In this document: in pieces, positions 34,164 through 43,404 of the stretch
Layout of the letters: every line of letters starts with the position of its first letter
How positions within the stretch are numbered: position 1 is the stretch's first letter
Assembly (NCBI RefSeq): GCF_015644665.1
Contig: NZ_JADOBQ010000002.1
Coordinates: 868,001 to 932,000, forward strand
Direction: 5' to 3'
DNA: 64,000 nucleotides
DNA from: Roseobacter sp. MH60115
GTDB taxonomy: Bacteria > Pseudomonadota > Alphaproteobacteria > Rhodobacterales > Rhodobacteraceae
The notes under the pieces: model-generated
Databases searched by the model: none
What the model was told of the DNA's origin: nothing
Seen by the model: the letters and a program-made list of their open reading frames with translations, nothing else
Translations under genes and position numbers: made by a program

Positions 34164-35060
34164 ATGGGCGACAACGACGGACAATCTGACGCAGCGCACC
34201 GCGCGCATGTCGAAACAGACACCTCTCCAGAACCGGAACCTTCCAGGCAAGGCGGCTTTTTCAGCCGCGTGATCGAAGCGCTGAGCCCGACGGACGACGC
34301 CGAGGCGGTCCCTGTCCTGCAGGCACCTCAGGCACGGCCACAGACCCACGGCATGATGAACCTGCGGCGGATGCGGGTGGAAGACGTTTCGGTCCCCAAG
34401 GCCGATATCACTGCCATTCCAACAACCGCCACGCTGGATGAGGTGGTGGCGATCTTCAAGGACAGCGGGTTGACCCGTCTGCCCGCCTATGAGGGCACGC
34501 TGGATACGCCCATCGGCCTGTTGCACCTCAAGGATCTCGCCCTGACGCATGGGTTCAACGGCGACAGCCACAATTTCGACCTGCGCGCCATGTTGCGCCC
34601 GTTGCTCTTTGTGCCGCCCTCCATGACCATCGGCGTGCTGCTGACCAAGATGCAGGCAGAGCGGCGCCATATGGCGCTTGTGATCGATGAATATGGCGGT
34701 GTCGACGGGCTGGTGACCATCGAGGATTTGATCGAGCAGGTGATCGGCGAGATCGAAGACGAACACGATGTCGACGAAGGGCTGTACTGGACCAAGGAAA
34801 AGCCCGGGTGCTATCTGGCTCTGGCCAAAACACCGCTGGAGGATTTCGAGGCGGAGATCGGGCAATCGCTGACCGATCACGATGAGGTCGACGAAGAAGA
34901 GATCGATACGCTCGGCGGGCTGGTCTTTATGCTGTCTGGCCGCGTGCCTGCACGAGGCGAGGTTGTCATCCACCCCGATGGGCCTGAATTCGAGGTGATC
35001 GATGCCGATCCGCGGCGCATCAAACGCCTGCGGGTACGCGCAGATACACGTGGACACTGA
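34164..35060 (+). CDS. CBS-domain CorC/HlyC-type protein
   Basis: A 298-residue protein. A disordered, acidic N-terminus is followed by two CBS domains (VPKADITAIPTTATLDEVVAIFKDSGLTRLP; RPLLFVPPSMTIGVLLTKMQAERRHMALVIDEYGGVDGLVT) and a CorC/HlyC transporter-associated domain (LAKTPLEDFEAEIG through RGEVVIHPDGPEFEVIDADPRRIKRLRV). It binds nucleotide and has been linked to magnesium and cobalt efflux. Its TGA overlaps the lnt ATG. Confidence 0.9.
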   Translation: MGDNDGQSDAAHRAHVETDTSPEPEPSRQGGFFSRVIEALSPTDDAEAVPVLQAPQARPQTHGMMNLRRMRVEDVSVPKADITAIPTTATLDEVVAIFKDSGLTRLPAYEGTLDTPIGLLHLKDLALTHGFNGDSHNFDLRAMLRPLLFVPPSMTIGVLLTKMQAERRHMALVIDEYGGVDGLVTIEDLIEQVIGEIEDEHDVDEGLYWTKEKPGCYLALAKTPLEDFEAEIGQSLTDHDEVDEEEIDTLGGLVFMLSGRVPARGEVVIHPDGPEFEVIDADPRRIKRLRVRADTRGH

Positions 35061-36595
35061 TGACGCGGGCTGGCTCCCGGCCCGGTAAACCCTGGGGGTG
35101 GTACACGCGGCTGCCGCGCGTGGCGCGCGCTGCGATTGCTGGTTTTGTGGGGGCCTTGGGGGCTCTCGGGCAGGCGCCCTATGATCAGCCGCTGATCATG
35201 CTGCTGGCTTTCTCATTGGCATTCTTGATGCTCCGGCGGCAAAAGCGTGCCCGTGACGCAGCGCTCGTGGGGTGGTGCTTCGGGATCGGCTATTTCTGCG
35301 TTGCGTTGATCTGGATATTGCAGCCGTTTCAGATCGACCCCGACAAGCACGCCTGGATGGCGCCTTTTGCCCTGCTCTTCATGAGCACCGGGCTTGCGCT
35401 CTTTTGGGGTGCGGCGTTCTGGGCGGCCCGCCTTTTGTCCAATCGGACATGGCCCCTGATCCTCACGTGGACGGCTGCGGAAGTGTTGCGCGCCTATGTG
35501 CTCACGGGGTTTCCCTGGGCCAATCCGGCACAGGCCCTGGTGAATGGGGCCGCCGGGCAGGGTCTGGCCTGGGTCGGTCCGCATGGGATCACACTGTGGT
35601 TGATGTCGCTGGCCTGGGCCTTGTCCTTTCCCGCCATCTATCGTCGTCGTCACGTCATGCGCCTGGGACAGGCCGCTCTGTTGGTCAGCGTTGCGGCCCT
35701 GTTCTATCTAAGGCCCTCGGCGCCGGAGGCACCGCTGACACCTCATTGGGTTCGGCTGGTGCAGCCCAATGCGGAACAGCACCTCAAATGGCATCCCGAT
35801 CATGCGCGCGGGTTCTTTGATCGGCAACTGGCGCTGACTGCGGCGCCGCCGGAAACGGCTGCTGCGGCACCCGATCTTACGATCTGGCCGGAAACGGCAA
35901 TCCCCTGGGTGCATCCGGATGCGGAGGCCGCGCTTGAGATGATCTCCACCGCTGCGCAGGGCAAGCCGGTCGCGCTTGGTCTGTTGCGTCGGCAGGGTGG
36001 GGGGCTGCTCAACAGCATGGTGGTTCTCGACGCTACCGGACAAGCAACGCAGATCTATGACAAGCACCACCTTGTCCCTTTCGGTGAATATATTCCGCTG
36101 TCCAGCGTCGCGGAACGGTTCGGGTTGACCGGAATGGCGCAGATCTCCGCAACCGGATTTGCGCGCGGACCGGGGGCGCAGACGCTGGATTTTGGCGCGC
36201 TTGGGCGCGGTCTGCCATTGATCTGCTACGAGGCCGTGTTTGCCCATGATGTGAACGCCGCCCCCGAACGCCCCGATTTCATCATACAGATCACCAATGA
36301 TGCGTGGTTTGGCCGGGATGTCGGGCCGCAACAGCATCTTGCACAGGCGCGCATGCGGGCGATCGAACAGGGGCTGCCGCTGATGCGCGCGGCCAATACC
36401 GGGATCTCGGCCATGATCGACCCCCACGGCCGCGTTCTTGCCAGCTTGCCGATGGGGGTTTCGGGCTTTCTTGATGTGCAACTGCCGGCACCGCTGGAGC
36501 CCACACTTTACAGTCGCACAGGCGATGGCCCGCTTGCCCTTCTGTTGCTCATTGGGCTCGTCGGCGCCGCCATCCGCCGTGCTGCGTCGAAATAG
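35060..36595 (+). CDS. lnt: Apolipoprotein N-acyltransferase
   Basis: A 511-residue inner-membrane enzyme. Several N-terminal membrane helices precede a nitrilase-like periplasmic domain containing the Glu-Lys-Cys triad: Glu in TIWPETAIPW, Lys in YDKHHLVPFGEY and Cys in LICYEAVF. It adds the third acyl chain to lipoproteins, and at least one lipoprotein is encoded nearby (32097). Last gene of phoH-ybeY-corC-lnt. Confidence 0.95.
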   Translation: MTRAGSRPGKPWGWYTRLPRVARAAIAGFVGALGALGQAPYDQPLIMLLAFSLAFLMLRRQKRARDAALVGWCFGIGYFCVALIWILQPFQIDPDKHAWMAPFALLFMSTGLALFWGAAFWAARLLSNRTWPLILTWTAAEVLRAYVLTGFPWANPAQALVNGAAGQGLAWVGPHGITLWLMSLAWALSFPAIYRRRHVMRLGQAALLVSVAALFYLRPSAPEAPLTPHWVRLVQPNAEQHLKWHPDHARGFFDRQLALTAAPPETAAAAPDLTIWPETAIPWVHPDAEAALEMISTAAQGKPVALGLLRRQGGGLLNSMVVLDATGQATQIYDKHHLVPFGEYIPLSSVAERFGLTGMAQISATGFARGPGAQTLDFGALGRGLPLICYEAVFAHDVNAAPERPDFIIQITNDAWFGRDVGPQQHLAQARMRAIEQGLPLMRAANTGISAMIDPHGRVLASLPMGVSGFLDVQLPAPLEPTLYSRTGDGPLALLLLIGLVGAAIRRAASK

Positions 36596-36639
36596 CAATT
36601 GACGGTGCTTATCAGGCCACGTAAGCACGCGCGACGCAT

Positions 36640-36683
36640 GCCACAACGGCTTCCTGACGTGGCGTGAAATTTTCAGTGGAGCA
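36640..36683 (+). ncRNA. SAM/SAH riboswitch controlling metK
   Basis: GCCAC (36640-36644) pairs with GTGGC (36659-36663) around AACGGCTTCCTGAC, and after a linker comes TGGAGCA (36677-36683), the ribosome-binding region of metK. The CACAACGGCTTCCTG...CGTG...TGGAGCA pattern is the core of the SAM/SAH riboswitch, in which the GCTTCC loop pairs with the GGAGC of the Shine-Dalgarno sequence as an H-type pseudoknot when SAM or SAH binds. This would shut down translation of metK at high SAM. The linker GTGAAATTTTCAG can itself fold into a small hairpin. Confidence 0.9.
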
Positions 36684-36687
36684 CTAC

Positions 36688-37869
36688 ATGTCCCGTAAAA
36701 ATTATGTTTTCACTTCGGAATCCGTTTCCGAGGGTCACCCCGATAAAGTCTGCGACCGGATTTCCGATGCTGTTCTGGACGCCTTTCTCGCCGCCGAGCC
36801 AGAAGCACGCGTTGCCGCCGAGACATTTGCCACCACGAACCGCGTTGTGATCGGTGGCGAAGTCGGGTTGTCAGACAAGGACGCGTTGAAAGACTACATG
36901 GGCCGGATCGAGGAGATCGCGCGTGCCTGTATCAAGGATATCGGGTACGAGCAGGACAAGTTTCACCACGCAACCTGCGAAGTGACCAATCTGCTGCATG
37001 AGCAATCCGCCCATATTGCGCAGGGTGTTGATGCCAGCGGCAACAAGGATGAGGGCGCAGGCGACCAGGGTATCATGTTCGGTTTCGCCACCAATGAGAC
37101 GCCGGAGTTGATGCCCGCACCGATCCACTACGCCCATGCCGTTTTGCGTCGCCTGGCCGAAGTGCGCAAGGACGGCACCGAACCAACTCTGCGTCCGGAT
37201 GCCAAGAGCCAGCTGTCAGTGCGCTATGAAGACGGTCGCCCGGTGGGGGTGACCTCTATCGTGCTCTCCACGCAGCATGCGGATGAAAGCCAGACCTCCG
37301 AGGATATCCGCGCGATTGTTGAACCCTATATCCGTGAGGTTCTGCCGCAGGGGTGGATCACCGACGCAACCGAATGGTGGGTGAACCCCACCGGCACCTT
37401 CGTGATCGGCGGCCCGGACGGGGACGCGGGCCTGACGGGCCGCAAGATCATCGTGGACACCTACGGCGGCGCAGCGCCACATGGCGGCGGCGCGTTTTCG
37501 GGCAAGGATCCGACCAAGGTGGACCGCTCGGCGGCCTATGTCGCGCGCTATCTGGCAAAGAACGTCGTCGCTTCCGGCATGGCCGAGAAATGCACGATCC
37601 AGCTGAGCTATGCGATCGGGGTCAGCAAGCCGCTGTCGATCTACTGCGATACCTTCGGCACGGGGCAAGTGGATGACGCGGCGATTGAAACCGCAATTGG
37701 GCAGACCATCGATCTGACGCCGCGTGGCATTCGCGAACATCTGCAGCTCAACCGTCCGATCTACGCGCGCACCGCGGCTTATGGTCACTTTGGCCGAACG
37801 CCAGACGCGGATGGTGGGTTCAGCTGGGAAAAGACCGACCTGGTGGACGCGCTGAAGGCAGCGGTCTAA
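36688..37869 (+). CDS. metK: S-adenosylmethionine synthase
   Basis: A 393-residue enzyme making SAM from methionine and ATP. It shows [20 protein letters not shown], the [12 protein letters not shown] loop and [19 protein letters not shown]. The ATG at 36688 lies six bases after GGAG, which is also the 3' strand of the riboswitch pseudoknot, so this start is firm; an in-frame GTG at 36664 lies inside the RNA element and is rejected. It is controlled by the SAM/SAH riboswitch directly upstream. Confidence 0.97.
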   Translation: MSRKNYVFTSESVSEGHPDKVCDRISDAVLDAFLAAEPEARVAAETFATTNRVVIGGEVGLSDKDALKDYMGRIEEIARACIKDIGYEQDKFHHATCEVTNLLHEQSAHIAQGVDASGNKDEGAGDQGIMFGFATNETPELMPAPIHYAHAVLRRLAEVRKDGTEPTLRPDAKSQLSVRYEDGRPVGVTSIVLSTQHADESQTSEDIRAIVEPYIREVLPQGWITDATEWWVNPTGTFVIGGPDGDAGLTGRKIIVDTYGGAAPHGGGAFSGKDPTKVDRSAAYVARYLAKNVVASGMAEKCTIQLSYAIGVSKPLSIYCDTFGTGQVDDAAIETAIGQTIDLTPRGIREHLQLNRPIYARTAAYGHFGRTPDADGGFSWEKTDLVDALKAAV

Positions 37870-37964
37870 ACGCCGCGTTTGTGTTAATCGTATCCCGTGT
37901 CTCGTCCGTCAGGTGAGGCACGCAGCGCCCGTGGTCTGACTGAAATCCGGGCAGATGCAGGCGC

Positions 37965-38846
37965 TCAATGCTTGCCGAACAGGCTCGGGCGCGGTTTCTT
38001 CCCGGGTATGTTTGCTCCGGTGTCTCCCGCCTTTATACGTCGTGGTTGTGTTGCGGGCGATGCAGTCTCTGCGGTGGCTTGATCCGGGAAGTCATTGACG
38101 ATCACGGGCGGTTGTGCCGTGCTGGGGTTGACCGGGATCGACAGGGGCGCGTCCGACAGATCGGTGCCTTGATATTGCTCCAGGTCATCGAGGAATTCCC
38201 ACAGCCGCATGCAGGAGTTTTCGATCCGGCCAAACCGCTCGCTTGCCTGTTCTTCGCTGAGACTGGGGGCTTCGCGCAGGTCCCGCAGTTGACGCATCAG
38301 ACGGCTTAGAACCGGTTTGATCTCACTTGCGCATTCGGTCGAAAACCGCTCCAGCACCGCTTCGATCTGCTGACGTCTTACATCCTGGGTTTCGATCCCC
38401 ACCGACAGGGATGATTTTTGCAGCGCATTGATCGTGGCCTTCTTGAAGGACGCAGGCGACAGGTCATCCTTGATGATGTAGTCGCTGCACCCGCGTTTCA
38501 AAGCCTCGATCGCGACATCCGTCTGGCCGTCACCGGCCACCATGATCGTCGCGGCGTGACGGTTTTTGGTATCAAGGCGAATGGCGTCCAGCGCCATCAG
38601 ACCGTTCCCGTCCGGCAGATTGTAATCGACAAGGATCAGGTCGAATTTGTCACGCTGGAGCATCGTGCCCATGGATTCCAGCCGGTCGGCTTCCACCACA
38701 TGGGTCTCGAATTCCAAGCCGCTGATCAGACGCTTGAGCCGGGCGCGGTCAAATCTTTGGTCATCCACAACCAGAATGCTGGCCAGTTTGGGCAGTTTTG
38801 TGGTTTCAGGACGCACTCTGGCGTGAACTCTTCCAACCTTGGCCAC
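37965..38846 (-). CDS. Response regulator with receiver domain and unclassified C-terminus
   Basis: A 293-residue protein. A receiver domain (about residues 22-140) has the acidic pair in ILVVDDQ, phospho-acceptor Asp74 in ILVDYNLPDGNG, and the conserved Lys126 in YIIKDD. The rest is helical (RQQIEAVLERFSTECASEIKPVLSRLMRQL) with a Pro-rich tail and no DNA-binding or enzymatic domain I recognise. It could work in phosphotransfer or protein-protein signalling. It is divergent from trmB and has no histidine kinase next to it. Confidence 0.82.
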   Translation of the reverse strand: MAKVGRVHARVRPETTKLPKLASILVVDDQRFDRARLKRLISGLEFETHVVEADRLESMGTMLQRDKFDLILVDYNLPDGNGLMALDAIRLDTKNRHAATIMVAGDGQTDVAIEALKRGCSDYIIKDDLSPASFKKATINALQKSSLSVGIETQDVRRQQIEAVLERFSTECASEIKPVLSRLMRQLRDLREAPSLSEEQASERFGRIENSCMRLWEFLDDLEQYQGTDLSDAPLSIPVNPSTAQPPVIVNDFPDQATAETASPATQPRRIKAGDTGANIPGKKPRPSLFGKH

Positions 38847-38963
38847 GTACGTTCTCCTGCTGAGCAGAGGGAATGTAGCAGGGCTGTCTTAATTCTTGAT
38901 GAAACCGTTAAAGCGCCGGGTCAGAGCGTTGCAGCCGTGCCCGGTCCGGGGTAGACGCCGCGC

Positions 38964-39665
38964 ATGACGCACCAAAACCGACCCCGCAGAAACTTCTATG
39001 GCCGCCTCAAGGGGAAATCCCTCAAGCAGTCGCAAAAGGGCTATCTGGAAGAAGATCTCGCCGCCTTGTCACCCGGTGCGATAAGTTGGGAGGACAATCC
39101 GGATCGGACGCCGATTGATCTGCAGCAGCTGTTTGACGGCAAGCCGGTCTGGCTGGAGATTGGGTTTGGCGGGGGTGAGCACATGGTGCATCAGGCCGCT
39201 CAAAATCCGCAGATCGGGCTGATCGGGGCAGAACCCTATATCAACGGTGTTGCCATGCTGTTGGGTAAAATCCGGCGGGCTGGCGTGTCAAACCTCGCCG
39301 TGCACCCTGGTGACGTGCGGGATCTCTTCGATGTGCTGCCGGATCAATCCATCGAGCGCGCCTTCCTGCTCTATCCCGACCCCTGGCCGAAAACCCGGCA
39401 CCACCGCCGCCGCTTTGTCACGCAGGAGCATTTGGCGCCATTGGCGCGGGTGCTCAAGCCCGGGTCGATTTTCCGCGTTGCGACGGACATCGAGGACTAC
39501 GTGCGCCAGACCCTGGAAGAGGTGCCGCGCCACGGCTTTGACTGGCTGGCCGAGCGCCCGCAGGATTGGCAGCAGCCTTGGGGGGATTGGCTCTCCACGC
39601 GCTATGAACAGAAAGCCCTGCGCGAAGGCCGTACGCCGCACTACCTGACTTTCCGCAAGCGCTAA
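38964..39665 (+). CDS. trmB: tRNA (guanine-N7-)-methyltransferase
   Basis: A 233-residue SAM methyltransferase. It shows WLEIGFGGGEHMVHQA (SAM motif), GAEPYINGVAMLL, and the TrmB signature LLYPDPWPKTRHHRRRFVT. It methylates G46 of tRNA. It lies 117 bases from the divergent response-regulator gene and 82 bases before aroA. Confidence 0.95.
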   Translation: MTHQNRPRRNFYGRLKGKSLKQSQKGYLEEDLAALSPGAISWEDNPDRTPIDLQQLFDGKPVWLEIGFGGGEHMVHQAAQNPQIGLIGAEPYINGVAMLLGKIRRAGVSNLAVHPGDVRDLFDVLPDQSIERAFLLYPDPWPKTRHHRRRFVTQEHLAPLARVLKPGSIFRVATDIEDYVRQTLEEVPRHGFDWLAERPQDWQQPWGDWLSTRYEQKALREGRTPHYLTFRKR

Positions 39666-39667
39666 CA

Positions 39668-39717
39668 GTCCGGGCGGCTAAAGGGCTGGACCCGGACAGA
39701 GACAGCGGCTAAGTCTC
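39668..39717 (+). other. Two adjacent hairpins with matching loop text before aroA
   Basis: Directly after the trmB stop, GTCCGGG (39668-39674) pairs with CCCGGAC (39691-39697), and GAGAC (39699-39703) with GTCTC (39713-39717). Both loops contain GGCTAA preceded by C. No T-tract follows, so neither is a clear terminator. They may be a weak trmB terminator or a structured aroA leader. Confidence 0.4.
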
Positions 39718-39747
39718 GCGGAACCTCTGACCGATACGAGAAGTCCC

Positions 39748-41100
39748 ATGTCCAGCCACGGCGCCTCCATCCCCATGACATCCCGCCCCTGCGGCCCGCT
39801 GAAGGGCGAAGCGCGGGTGCCGGGCGACAAGTCGATCTCGCACCGGTCGCTGATCCTCGGGGCGCTTTGCGTGGGCGAAACCGAGATCACCGGCCTGCTC
39901 GAAGGGCAGGACGTGCTGGACACGGCGAAGGCGATGCGGGCCTTTGGCGCCGAGGTCACCGATCACGGTGGCGGCAACTGGAGCGTCCATGGTGTCGGCG
40001 TCGGTGGCTTTGCCGAGCCTGAGCAGGTGATTGATTGCGGGAACTCCGGCACCGGTGTGCGGCTGATCATGGGGGCCATGGCCACCTCGCCGATTGCTGC
40101 GACCTTTACCGGTGATGCGTCCCTGAACGGACGGCCGATGGCGCGGGTGACCGACCCGCTGGCGCTTTTCGGCACGCAGGCCTTTGGCCGGGCAGGGGGG
40201 CGGTTGCCGATGACCATTCTGGGGGCTGCTGACCCGGTGCCTGTCACCTATACGGTGCCGGTTCCTTCGGCGCAGGTGAAATCGGCAGTGCTGCTGGCGG
40301 GGTTGAACGCGCCGGGTAAAACCGTGGTGATCGAAGCTGAAGCCACGCGGGACCACACCGAACGTATGCTGAAAGGTTTCGGCGCCGAGATCACAGTAGA
40401 AGAGACCGACGAAGGCCGGGTGATCACCCTGACCGGCCAGCCGGAGCTCAAACCGCAAAAGATCGACGTGCCACGTGATCCATCCTCTGCCGCATTCCCT
40501 GTTTGCGCCGCACTCATCGTGCCGGGGTCGGATGTGCTGGTGCCCGGCATCGGGCTCAACCCGACGCGCGCAGGTCTCTATAACACGCTGCGCGAGATGG
40601 GCGCCGATCTGACCTATGAGAATGAACGCACCGAAGGCGGCGAACCCGTCGCCGATCTGCGCGCGCGTTTCTCGCCTGAGATGAAAGGCATCGAGGTGCC
40701 ACCCGAGCGCGCGGCCAGCATGATCGACGAATACCCGGTCCTCTCTGTGGTGGCGGCTTTTGCGCAAGGCGAAACGGTGATGCGCGGCGTGAAAGAGCTG
40801 CGCGTCAAGGAAAGCGACCGGATTGATGCCATGGCCGTGGGGCTGCGCGCCAATGGGATCACCGTGGACGAAGGGCCGGACTGGTGGACCGTGACGGGGC
40901 TTGGGCATGGCAATGTACCGGGCGGGGCCACCAGCGCCAGCCATCTCGATCACCGGATCGCGATGTCCTTCCTGATCCTCGGCATGGCCGCACAGAAACC
41001 GGTGAGCGTGGATGACGGCGGCCCGATTGCCACCTCCTTCCCGATTTTCGAGCCGTTGATGTCCGAGCTGGGCGCGCATCTGGTGCGCGACAATGCATGA
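39748..41100 (+). CDS. aroA: 3-phosphoshikimate 1-carboxyvinyltransferase (EPSP synthase)
   Basis: A 450-residue shikimate-pathway enzyme. Characteristic text is [48 protein letters not shown], and [12 protein letters not shown]. The Ala in NSGTGVR and GALC context resemble class II (glyphosate-tolerant type) enzymes, though I infer this only loosely. Its TGA overlaps the cmk ATG, so the two genes are co-translated. Confidence 0.96.
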   Translation: MSSHGASIPMTSRPCGPLKGEARVPGDKSISHRSLILGALCVGETEITGLLEGQDVLDTAKAMRAFGAEVTDHGGGNWSVHGVGVGGFAEPEQVIDCGNSGTGVRLIMGAMATSPIAATFTGDASLNGRPMARVTDPLALFGTQAFGRAGGRLPMTILGAADPVPVTYTVPVPSAQVKSAVLLAGLNAPGKTVVIEAEATRDHTERMLKGFGAEITVEETDEGRVITLTGQPELKPQKIDVPRDPSSAAFPVCAALIVPGSDVLVPGIGLNPTRAGLYNTLREMGADLTYENERTEGGEPVADLRARFSPEMKGIEVPPERAASMIDEYPVLSVVAAFAQGETVMRGVKELRVKESDRIDAMAVGLRANGITVDEGPDWWTVTGLGHGNVPGGATSASHLDHRIAMSFLILGMAAQKPVSVDDGGPIATSFPIFEPLMSELGAHLVRDNA

Positions 41101-41711
41101 GCGCGCCCTTCACCATAGCGATTGACGGGCCGGCAGCGGCGGGTAAGGGCACGATTTCCAAGGCTGTTGCCGCACATTTCGGTTTTGCGCATCTGGACAC
41201 CGGGCTGCTCTACCGGGCCGTCGGGGCCAAGCTGTTGCTGGGTATGGACCCGGTGGTCGCGGCGCGAACATTGACGGCAGAAGATCTGCAAGGCGGTGAT
41301 CTGCGCAGCCCGGAGGTGGCGCAGGCCGCCAGCAAGGTTGCGGTGATCGGCGAGGTGCGCGCGGCCCTGCTGGATTTCCAACGCAGCTTTGCCCGCCGGG
41401 CCGGCGGGGCGGTGCTGGATGGGCGCGACATCGGTACGGTGATTTGCCCCAATGCAGAGGCCAAACTCTTTGTCACCGCGCGCGCCGAGGTCCGTGCCGA
41501 CAGGCGCTTTGCCGAATTGAACGCAGCAGGTGCCGCTGTCAGCCGCGCACAGGTGCTGGCAGATGTGAAAGAACGTGACGCACGGGATCGGGAACGCGCG
41601 GCGGCACCGCTGATCCCGGCGCAGGACGCCGTGGAAATCGATACCTCCGATATGAGCATTGAGGACGCGATTGCGGCGGCAATCGCTGCCATCGAGGCGC
41701 GCAGATCCTGA
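41097..41711 (+). CDS. cmk: Cytidylate kinase
   Basis: A 204-residue nucleoside monophosphate kinase. It has the P-loop [47 protein letters not shown] and [19 protein letters not shown]. It phosphorylates CMP/dCMP. It overlaps aroA by four bases. In most relatives rpsA follows directly; here about 2.6 kb with three extra genes intervenes. Confidence 0.95.
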   Translation: MSAPFTIAIDGPAAAGKGTISKAVAAHFGFAHLDTGLLYRAVGAKLLLGMDPVVAARTLTAEDLQGGDLRSPEVAQAASKVAVIGEVRAALLDFQRSFARRAGGAVLDGRDIGTVICPNAEAKLFVTARAEVRADRRFAELNAAGAAVSRAQVLADVKERDARDRERAAAPLIPAQDAVEIDTSDMSIEDAIAAAIAAIEARRS

Positions 41712-41812
41712 CCCCATACTGATTATTGCAGGGCGATCACCAAAGGGTGCTTGGTGTTTGAAGCGATCCGGGGCTAGCTTTGGCGATACAGATATCGCGA
41801 AAGGGCATTTTC

Positions 41813-42358
41813 ATGGCACGATTTCCTCTGACTCTGGCGCTGATCCTTTGCGGCACGCTCAGCTTTGCCCAGCAAGACGAGACGCCCGCCCCGGAGCCCC
41901 TTTCGGAACCGCCGATGACGCTGGAGCGGCTGGCCAATATCATTCTGAACATCGACGAAGATGCGCAGCTGCGCGGCTCTGCCATCGAGTTCACCATTCA
42001 GGATATCCCGGTGATCGTCGTGGCCGATCCGCGCGCCGACCGGATGCGGGCCATGGTGCCGATCCGTTCGTCCGATGGGTTGGACCCCGAAGAGTTGATG
42101 CGCCTCATGCAGGCCAATTTCGACAGCGCGCTGGACGCCCGGTATGCCGTGGCGCGTGGCAGACTCTGGGGGGTCTTTATCCATCCGCTCTCCCCGCTGG
42201 AGCAGGACCAGTTTCTGTCGGCGCTGGTGCAGACCGTGAACGTGGCCCGCACCTACGGGCAAACCTATTCCGGCGGCGCCCAGGTCTTTGGCGGTGGCGA
42301 CAGCAATGGCATCTACCAGGACCTGCTGGATGACTTGCGCAAGGGCCAGGCACTCTAG
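41813..42358 (+). CDS. Secreted YbjN-domain protein
   Basis: A 181-residue protein. It has a signal peptide (MARFPLTLALILCGTLSFAQ), then a YbjN-like domain: MTLERLANIILNIDEDAQLRGSAIEFTIQDIPVIVVADPRADRMRAMVPI with ELMRLMQANFDSALDARYAVARGRLWGVFIHPLSPL. YbjN folds resemble type III secretion chaperones, and function is unknown. ATG 41813 is preferred to an in-frame start 33 bases upstream since the signal begins there. Part of an insertion between cmk and rpsA. Confidence 0.78.
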   Translation: MARFPLTLALILCGTLSFAQQDETPAPEPLSEPPMTLERLANIILNIDEDAQLRGSAIEFTIQDIPVIVVADPRADRMRAMVPIRSSDGLDPEELMRLMQANFDSALDARYAVARGRLWGVFIHPLSPLEQDQFLSALVQTVNVARTYGQTYSGGAQVFGGGDSNGIYQDLLDDLRKGQAL

Positions 42359-42681
42359 TCTGCACCGCCCACGGGACCCCGCAAAACGCGATCAACCCAG
42401 CTTATATCGAAGCCTTTCCTTTTGTTGGTAAGGTTTCACTAACTATTGCATGCTGAGCGCGCTGCGCAGGGTTAAAGTCGCGCGGTCATCTATCTCAGGA
42501 CATTTCAGGCCGTCCCTCAGTGGCTGCGCCTGAAACTGGACGAACCAAACATACGGGCCACGGTATTTTTCCTGTTTTTCCGCCGTGGCACGCATGATGC
42601 GCATGGCAATTGGCCTGCAACGGATACTCTGGTGATGATGGTCGCGGACGACCCTGTGCGGCGCATTTGTCGTAGTTCAGC
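42359..42681. other. 323-base intergenic region before the VPLPA-CTERM pair
   Basis: No convincing reading frame or RNA gene is seen on either strand. The only structure I can support is a sigma-54-like promoter at 42586-42601. Confidence 0.5.
42586..42601 (+). promoter_or_regulatory. Sigma-54-like promoter element
   Basis: TGGCACG-CATG-ATGCG matches the -24/-12 consensus TGGCACG-N4-TTGC at all but one position, with GG and GC exactly 12 bases apart. It lies 80 bases before the first VPLPA-CTERM gene. Sigma-54 activators of the PrsK/PrsR type accompany exosortase systems in other bacteria, which makes the match more interesting; none is encoded in the window. Confidence 0.42.
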
Positions 42682-43404
42682 ATGAGTACTTCTATGAAAC
42701 ATTTTCTTGCACCATCCCTTCTCTCCGCAGCCCTGATCGCGTTTTGCGCCCCTGTCTCCGCCAAATCGATCAGCTTCACCGGCATTCTCGATTTCGAAAA
42801 CTACATCGGATCGGAACAACCGTTCTCCGAACAACCCGCAACGCTTGATGTCACCATTGGAATTGATACTTCGGCACCCGTGGACTCCTCGGTCGACTCC
42901 GGTGGTCTCGGTCAGTCCGCGAGCTACCTGACAGCCGTGACCTCCGCGCAATACGAGGCCTTTGGTGTCGGCGGCAATTCGATTGGCAGCTGGTCAGCAT
43001 CGGATTTCGAATTGACGATCGTCGACTTTGTGTTCGGTGACAGCTTTCACTTTTTCTCCGGCAATGCGACGGGCCCGGCACCCCTGAACAATCTGCTGAT
43101 ATTCTTCGACAGCCCCGCCGACACCTTTTCGGGCACCGACCTCGACCTGTTGACGGAGGAAAACCTAAAGGCGCTGTCCACCGGGGTGATCGGCATTTCC
43201 AGCTTCCTCGGCGATGGCGCAATCGGGGCGTCCTACCTGATCGACGGCGATAGTATCGTCGTCACGGACGATGATCCGCGCCCCTCTGTCGTGCCGCTGC
43301 CTGCGGGTCTGCCGCTGTTGCTGGCGGGATGGGGTGCATTGGGACTGGTTCGGCACCGCAAGCGTCTGTTCGGCCTCGGCCCGCGCCTTAAGGCCGTGGC
43401 ATGA
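42682..43404 (+). CDS. VPLPA-CTERM-sorted surface protein, copy 1
   Basis: A 240-residue exported protein. It has a signal peptide (AALIAFCAPVSA), a beta-rich body beginning KSISFTGILDFENYIGSEQPFSEQPATLDV, and the C-terminal sorting signal VVPLPAGLPLLLAGWGALGLVRHRKR: VPLPA motif, transmembrane stretch, basic end. Such tails are recognised by an exosortase and removed during surface attachment. The next gene is a paralogue with the same architecture and overlaps it by four bases. No exosortase gene is in the window. ATG 42694 is an alternative start. Confidence 0.83.
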   Translation: MSTSMKHFLAPSLLSAALIAFCAPVSAKSISFTGILDFENYIGSEQPFSEQPATLDVTIGIDTSAPVDSSVDSGGLGQSASYLTAVTSAQYEAFGVGGNSIGSWSASDFELTIVDFVFGDSFHFFSGNATGPAPLNNLLIFFDSPADTFSGTDLDLLTEENLKALSTGVIGISSFLGDGAIGASYLIDGDSIVVTDDDPRPSVVPLPAGLPLLLAGWGALGLVRHRKRLFGLGPRLKAVA

